This document shows positions 61,176 to 64,000 of a stretch of 64,000 nt of DNA, in pieces; within the stretch, counting starts at the first letter, position 1; every line of letters starts with the position of its first letter. Made by a program: the position numbers and the translations under genes. This DNA is from Arabidopsis thaliana (lineage: Eukaryota > Streptophyta > Magnoliopsida > Brassicales > Brassicaceae). The stretch spans positions 4,643,151 to 4,707,150 of the forward strand of contig NC_003071.7 in NCBI RefSeq assembly GCF_000001735.4, written 5' to 3'. The notes under the pieces are model-generated. The model did not search any database. It saw nothing but the letters and a program-made list of their open reading frames with translations, and was not told the DNA's origin.

Positions 61176-61299
61176 ACCTGAATCAATTACAGATGATCAA
61201 GCTTGTGATCAGGCAGGTAGTGGCAGCAATGGACTAGGAAAAAGAAAGAAGAACGTAAACATAAAGCTGTTTTCTATGGGTCCCAAGTCAGGTGATAAC

Positions 61300-62422
61300 T
61301 GTAATTACTGGAAATACTATTGTTTTTGAGAAACAATATGATTTTGTTGTTGTAACAGAAGATGACACTAACTCTGAAGAGGATTTTGCTCTATTTAACG
61401 ATGGAAACACACATATGTCTAATGTGTGGGTTCTTGATATTGGAGTGTCTAACCATATGTGTCCAAGGAGAGAGTGGTTCTCAATATATACAGAAGTAGA
61501 AGACGGTTGCGTGAAGATTGCACACAATTTTATAAGCTATGTTGTTGGAATCAGCTTAATAAAGATCAGGACACATGATGGTAGCCTCTACACATTGAAC
61601 GATGTCAGACATGTTCCGTTAGTGGAGAATAATTTGATATCAGTGAGTCTATTTGATAGCAGAGGTTTCAAATTTTCTGTTGGAGGCAGAATTCAGAAAG
61701 TCTGTGAAGGGTCTGATGTGAATATGGAGGGTGTCAAACGTGGTACCTTGTACATCATACAAGGGTTTACAGTGATAGGTTTAAGAAACAGTGCATCTGA
61801 AGAGTTTTACAAGAATAGGAGTGAGCTTGGTCATATGAGTGAAAGAGGGGTACAAATTCTGTGTGGCCAGAAAAGGCTGCAGATATACAATGGTCTGAAA
61901 AGTTATTCATCAGAGTTCATGATGTTATGTAAGGAAAAAGAGGTTTCTCGACATCACACAGTCAGAGATACACCAGAACAGGATTGTGTAGCTGAATAGG
62001 TGAATCAGACATTGTTGGAGAGAGCAGGGTGTATGCTTTCAAGTGCTGGTTTGGAAAGAAGATTTTGGGCTGCAACAGCCATAGATAGTGATAGTTTTGA
62101 CAAACAGGTGGAGCTAAAAGTTGATCAACAAGAGGATTTGAAGCAGCAACACGAAGAAAATCTAGAACTATACATAGAAGTTTGTCTGACAGAACCTACC
62201 CAAACAGAATCTACACCATCAGAGAGTATACCATACAATATCGTTCTAAACCGTACGAGGAGGATAGATGTTCGACCACCTCTGAGATACGGTTTAGAAG
62301 ATACAACTGAGTATGCATTACAGTTTGGAGAAGAGGTGGATACTAACGTGTCATCTAGTCATCACAAGCGGTTAGTCGCCAAGGAGGGTGATCTGACTGC
62401 TGAAGGGACATCAGGCCTCTGA
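61300..62422 (+). pseudogene. Copia protease, GAG-pre-integrase and integrase remnants
   Basis: WVLDIGVSNHMCPRREWF at 61429-61482 corresponds to the copia protease active site, where DSGAS is normal; the Ser-Gly-Ala part is changed to IGV. Then comes LNDVRHVPLVENNLISVSL, and a GAG-pre-integrase-like segment RGTLYIIQGFTVIG with SELGHMSERGVQIL. The integrase core is mostly deleted; only its end is left: HHTVRDTPEQDCVAE, a TAG at 61997-61999, and NQTLLERAGCMLSSAGLERR to about 62070. The linker before reverse transcriptase follows (RRIDVRPPLRYGLEDTTEY). The catalytic integrase residues cannot all be found. Inactive. Confidence 0.82.
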
Positions 62423-62990
62423 GAGGCATCAAGCTCCAGGTGGAGCAGCAGGTCCCTCAAGGGATGTCAGGCCTCTGAGAGGCATCAGGCTCCTGACGGA
62501 GCAGCAGGTCCCTAAAGGGACGTCAGGCATCAGGCTTTTGCCGGAGCAGCAGGTCCCTCGAGGGACGTCAAGCCTCTTAGAGGCATCAGGCTCCTGACAA
62601 AGCAGCAGGTCCCTTGAGCGACAACAGGCCTCTGAGAGGTATTAAACCCCTGATGGGGTAGCAGGTCTCAAGCGAGACATCAGTCTTTTTTAAAAGAGGC
62701 ATAAGACCCCTGATGGTGGAGACATTTCCGTACAAGACATCAGGTCTCTAAAAGTGAATCTGGCTCTTTATTGAGCATCTTTCCCATTGGAGCATTCTAG
62801 CCTGTGAACAGGCATGTGGCTCAGGATGGAGAAATCTGGCTTGTGACAAAGAATCTGGTCTCCAAAAGACATTATGGCTGTTTGAGAAGCAGCAGACTCC
62901 TGACTGGAGCAATCTGGCCTTTGAGAGGCATTCTGGTTGCTGAAGCAAAAGGCTCATGAATGGAGCAAGAAGCAGCACGCTCTTCATATA
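62404..62990 (+). repeat. Hairpin array B (in reverse transcriptase position)
   Basis: A run of mini-palindromes: GCCTCtgaGAGGC, GCTCCaggtGGAGC, GTCCCtcaaGGGAT, GCCTCtgaGAGGC, GCTCCtgacGGAGC, GTCCCtaaaGGGAC, GTCCCtcgaGGGAC, GCCTCttaGAGGC, ACCCCtgatGGGGT, GTCTCaagcGAGAC, GCCTGtgaACAGGC and others, separated by ATCAGG or AGCAGG. Three stem types rotate in the first 250 bases; units become irregular after about 62760. It starts just after the linker that normally precedes reverse transcriptase and ends before RNase H. Confidence 0.9.
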
Positions 62991-63029
62991 TGGAGCTGAA
63001 AAGCAACTCTGCAGGCAACTGTGCCGCTG

Positions 63030-63345
63030 TCAACAACAGAAGCAGAGTACATGGCTTTGACAGACGTTCCTAAAGAGGGTATTTGGCTGAAAGGATTGGT
63101 CAGTGATACGGGTTTGCATTAAGATTAGGCTACAGTGTACTGTGACAGTTTGAGTGCGATTTGTTTAGCCAAGGATCAGGTCCATCATGAGAGGACCAAG
63201 CATATTGATGTGAGATATCATTTTCTGAGAAATGAGAAGAGGATTCAAGTGAAGAAGGTAGTGACTGCTGATAACCCTACAGATATGTTCACTAAGCCGG
63301 TTTCCTCAGAACAAGTTTAAACATTGTTTAGACTTGCTGAATATC
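63030..63345 (+). pseudogene. Copia RNase H C-terminal remnant
   Basis: Reads VPLSTTEAEYMALTDVPKEG then WLKGLVSDTGLH, a TAA, and DSLSAICLAKDQVHHERTK with HIDVRYHFLR, EKRIQVKKVVTADNPTDMF and TKPVSSEQV to 63317. This is the conserved end of copia pol with the T(T/E)AEY and D(S/N)..A motifs of RNase H. The rest of RNase H and all of reverse transcriptase are missing, replaced by array B. Confidence 0.88.
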
Positions 63346-63358
63346 TCAAGCTGTTAAT

Positions 63359-63800
63359 CGCCCTGAAGGGCGAACAGGCCCCTGATGGGGTGCTAGGTCC
63401 GTGGAGGGACATCTGGCCTCTGAAGAGGCATTCGGCTCTCGATAGAGCATCCGATTCGGTAGAGCATCTGGCTCAACAGAGCATCTAGCTCTACAACGCC
63501 TCTAGCTTCTGATGAAGCGTTTGGCTTGTCAGAGTAACAGACATCTGTCTCAATGGAGTATATGGCTTCTGGAGAAGGATCTGGATCAATAGAGCATTCG
63601 GCCTCTATAGAAGCATCTGGCTCTGTTGAGCATCCGGTTTCTGCAGAAGCATCTGGCTCAGTGGAGCATCCGACTTCTGAAGAAGCATCTGGCCTCTGAC
63701 GAGGCATCATGCTCTAGGTGGAGCAGTTTGGCTCGATAGAGCATCTGGCTTCTGAAGAAGCATCTGGCCTCTAACGAGTCATAAGGCTCCAAGTGGAGCC
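63359..63800 (+). repeat. Hairpin array C (before the 3' LTR)
   Basis: About 20 units. Examples: CGCCCTgaAGGGCG, GGCCCCtgatGGGGT, GGCCTCtgaaGAGGC, GGCTCtcgataGAGC, GGCTCtgttGAGC, GGCTCagtgGAGC, GACTTCtgaaGAAGC, GGCCTCtgacGAGGC, GGCTTCtgaaGAAGC, GGCTCCaagtGGAGCC, joined by ATCTGG, ATCCGG or ATCAGG. Unit length is mostly 18-21 bases. It starts about 40 bases after the pol stop and ends 7 bases before the LTR, so it covers the place of the polypurine tract. On the minus strand it is an open frame of 7-residue repeats. Confidence 0.93.
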
Positions 63801-63807
63801 AACAAAG

Positions 63808-64000
63808 TGTTAATTAGGGTTTCTTTTGTATAAGTACTATTCTTAACCTAACCTCCATGTATTCTGATTTCTGTAATTCTCCAGTAATAAAATCTGTCTC
63901 TTTGCCCGTGGATGTAGCCAACAAAAAGTGTTGGTGAACCACGTTAAATCAGTGTCGTGTTCTTTATATTTTTGTTATCTTGCTCACATCTGTTATAACA
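63808..64000 (+). repeat. 3' LTR of the copia element, internally deleted
   Basis: Matches the solo LTR at 59648-59899 from TTAATTAGGGTTTC to the end TGTTATAACA. It begins TGTTAATTAGGG, so about 56 bases near the 5' end are missing by a join at a TTA repeat. The last base of the window coincides with the LTR end. Confidence 0.9.

Larger units (their letters stand above)
60712..64000 (+). mobile_element. Copia-derived element with hairpin arrays, right end at window edge
   Basis: Internal landmarks: a degraded primer site GTGTCAGAGCACAAGG at 60725-60740 (the canonical TGGTATCAGAGC is changed), a gag start MSAINVKIDKISGRSSF at 60886, protease/integrase remnants 61300-62420, an RNase H remnant 63030-63340 and a 3' LTR 63808-64000. 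The 5' LTR is missing, gag is reduced to about 20 codons and reverse transcriptase is absent. Three hairpin arrays occupy the gaps. The junction with TNP2 is near 60705-60720. The element might be a non-autonomous derivative that spread as such; more copies would show this. Confidence 0.75.

Noticed and set aside
62404-63800. CRISPR-like repeat-spacer array
   Set aside because: Units are too short, the repeated part is the 6-7 base linker and the variable part is palindromic; the context is a plant copia element.

Overview
This window reads as a nuclear, gene-poor, repeat-dominated stretch of a flowering plant genome, most likely a Brassicaceae species and probably pericentromeric or knob-like heterochromatin. 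The basis is the set of families present: Athila-type Ty3 retrotransposons with an ATHILA ORF-1 gene, En/Spm-type CACTA elements with TNP2 and TNP1, RPA-carrying Helitrons, DUF1985 (KI-MULE) genes, Emigrant/Lemi1-like pogo elements, AT-rich spacers, and introns with plant-type GT/AG borders. I see no bacterial-type operons, rRNA, tRNA or CRISPR arrays. The species is not determined.

Left third (1-20500). A decayed DUF1985 gene lies on the minus strand (284-2770), with a CACTA element (2859-4302, TSD ATA) inserted just upstream of it. That element carries an apparently intact three-exon reading frame of 137 codons. Then follow microsatellites, a foldback MITE (6869-7406, 7-bp TSD), RPA-like gene fragments mixed with Helitron 3' ends, a 214-bp GC-rich palindrome (8894-9107), and a MURA transposase remnant (13390-14634). 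The only stretch that looks like host genes is about 15300-18110. It holds a plus-strand gene built from duplicated phase-1 exons and five 117-bp repeats, and, tail-to-tail with it, a small minus-strand gene of the plant-specific A_thal_3526 type. A poly(A)-ended retroposed segment and two pogo/Emigrant-type elements follow.

Middle (20700-41470). A short-LTR copia-like element on the minus strand is split by a hAT element (21194-24118). A Helitron-type region on the plus strand follows: an eight-exon RPA1-like pseudogene, a second DUF223-type start, then the Helitron replication protein. The replication protein is broken by a solo LTR (31142-32349, TSD ATGTA) and by a minus-strand Athila element (about 32535-40786) that retains gag, protease and ORF-1 but has no reverse transcriptase.

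Right third (41471-64000). This is a deep nest. A CACTA element with a TNP2 gene is cut by a Ty3 element, which is cut by LTR fragments. One LTR fragment is the site of a second, minus-strand CACTA element (48103 to at least 60705) that encodes TNP1 (DUF8039 repeats) and TNP2-DUF4218-DUF4216. That CACTA element was in turn hit by an Athila element (50332-56427, TSD ATTTG), a solo copia LTR (59648-59899, TSD TAAAA) and a copia-derived element running to the right edge.

The most unusual structure is in that last copia element. Its gag and reverse transcriptase are missing, and three long arrays of tiny hairpins (5-6 bp stems, 3-4 nt loops, CATCTGG/CATCAGG linkers) stand in those places and before the 3' LTR. 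Stem sequences vary from unit to unit while pairing is kept. I know of no described system that matches this.
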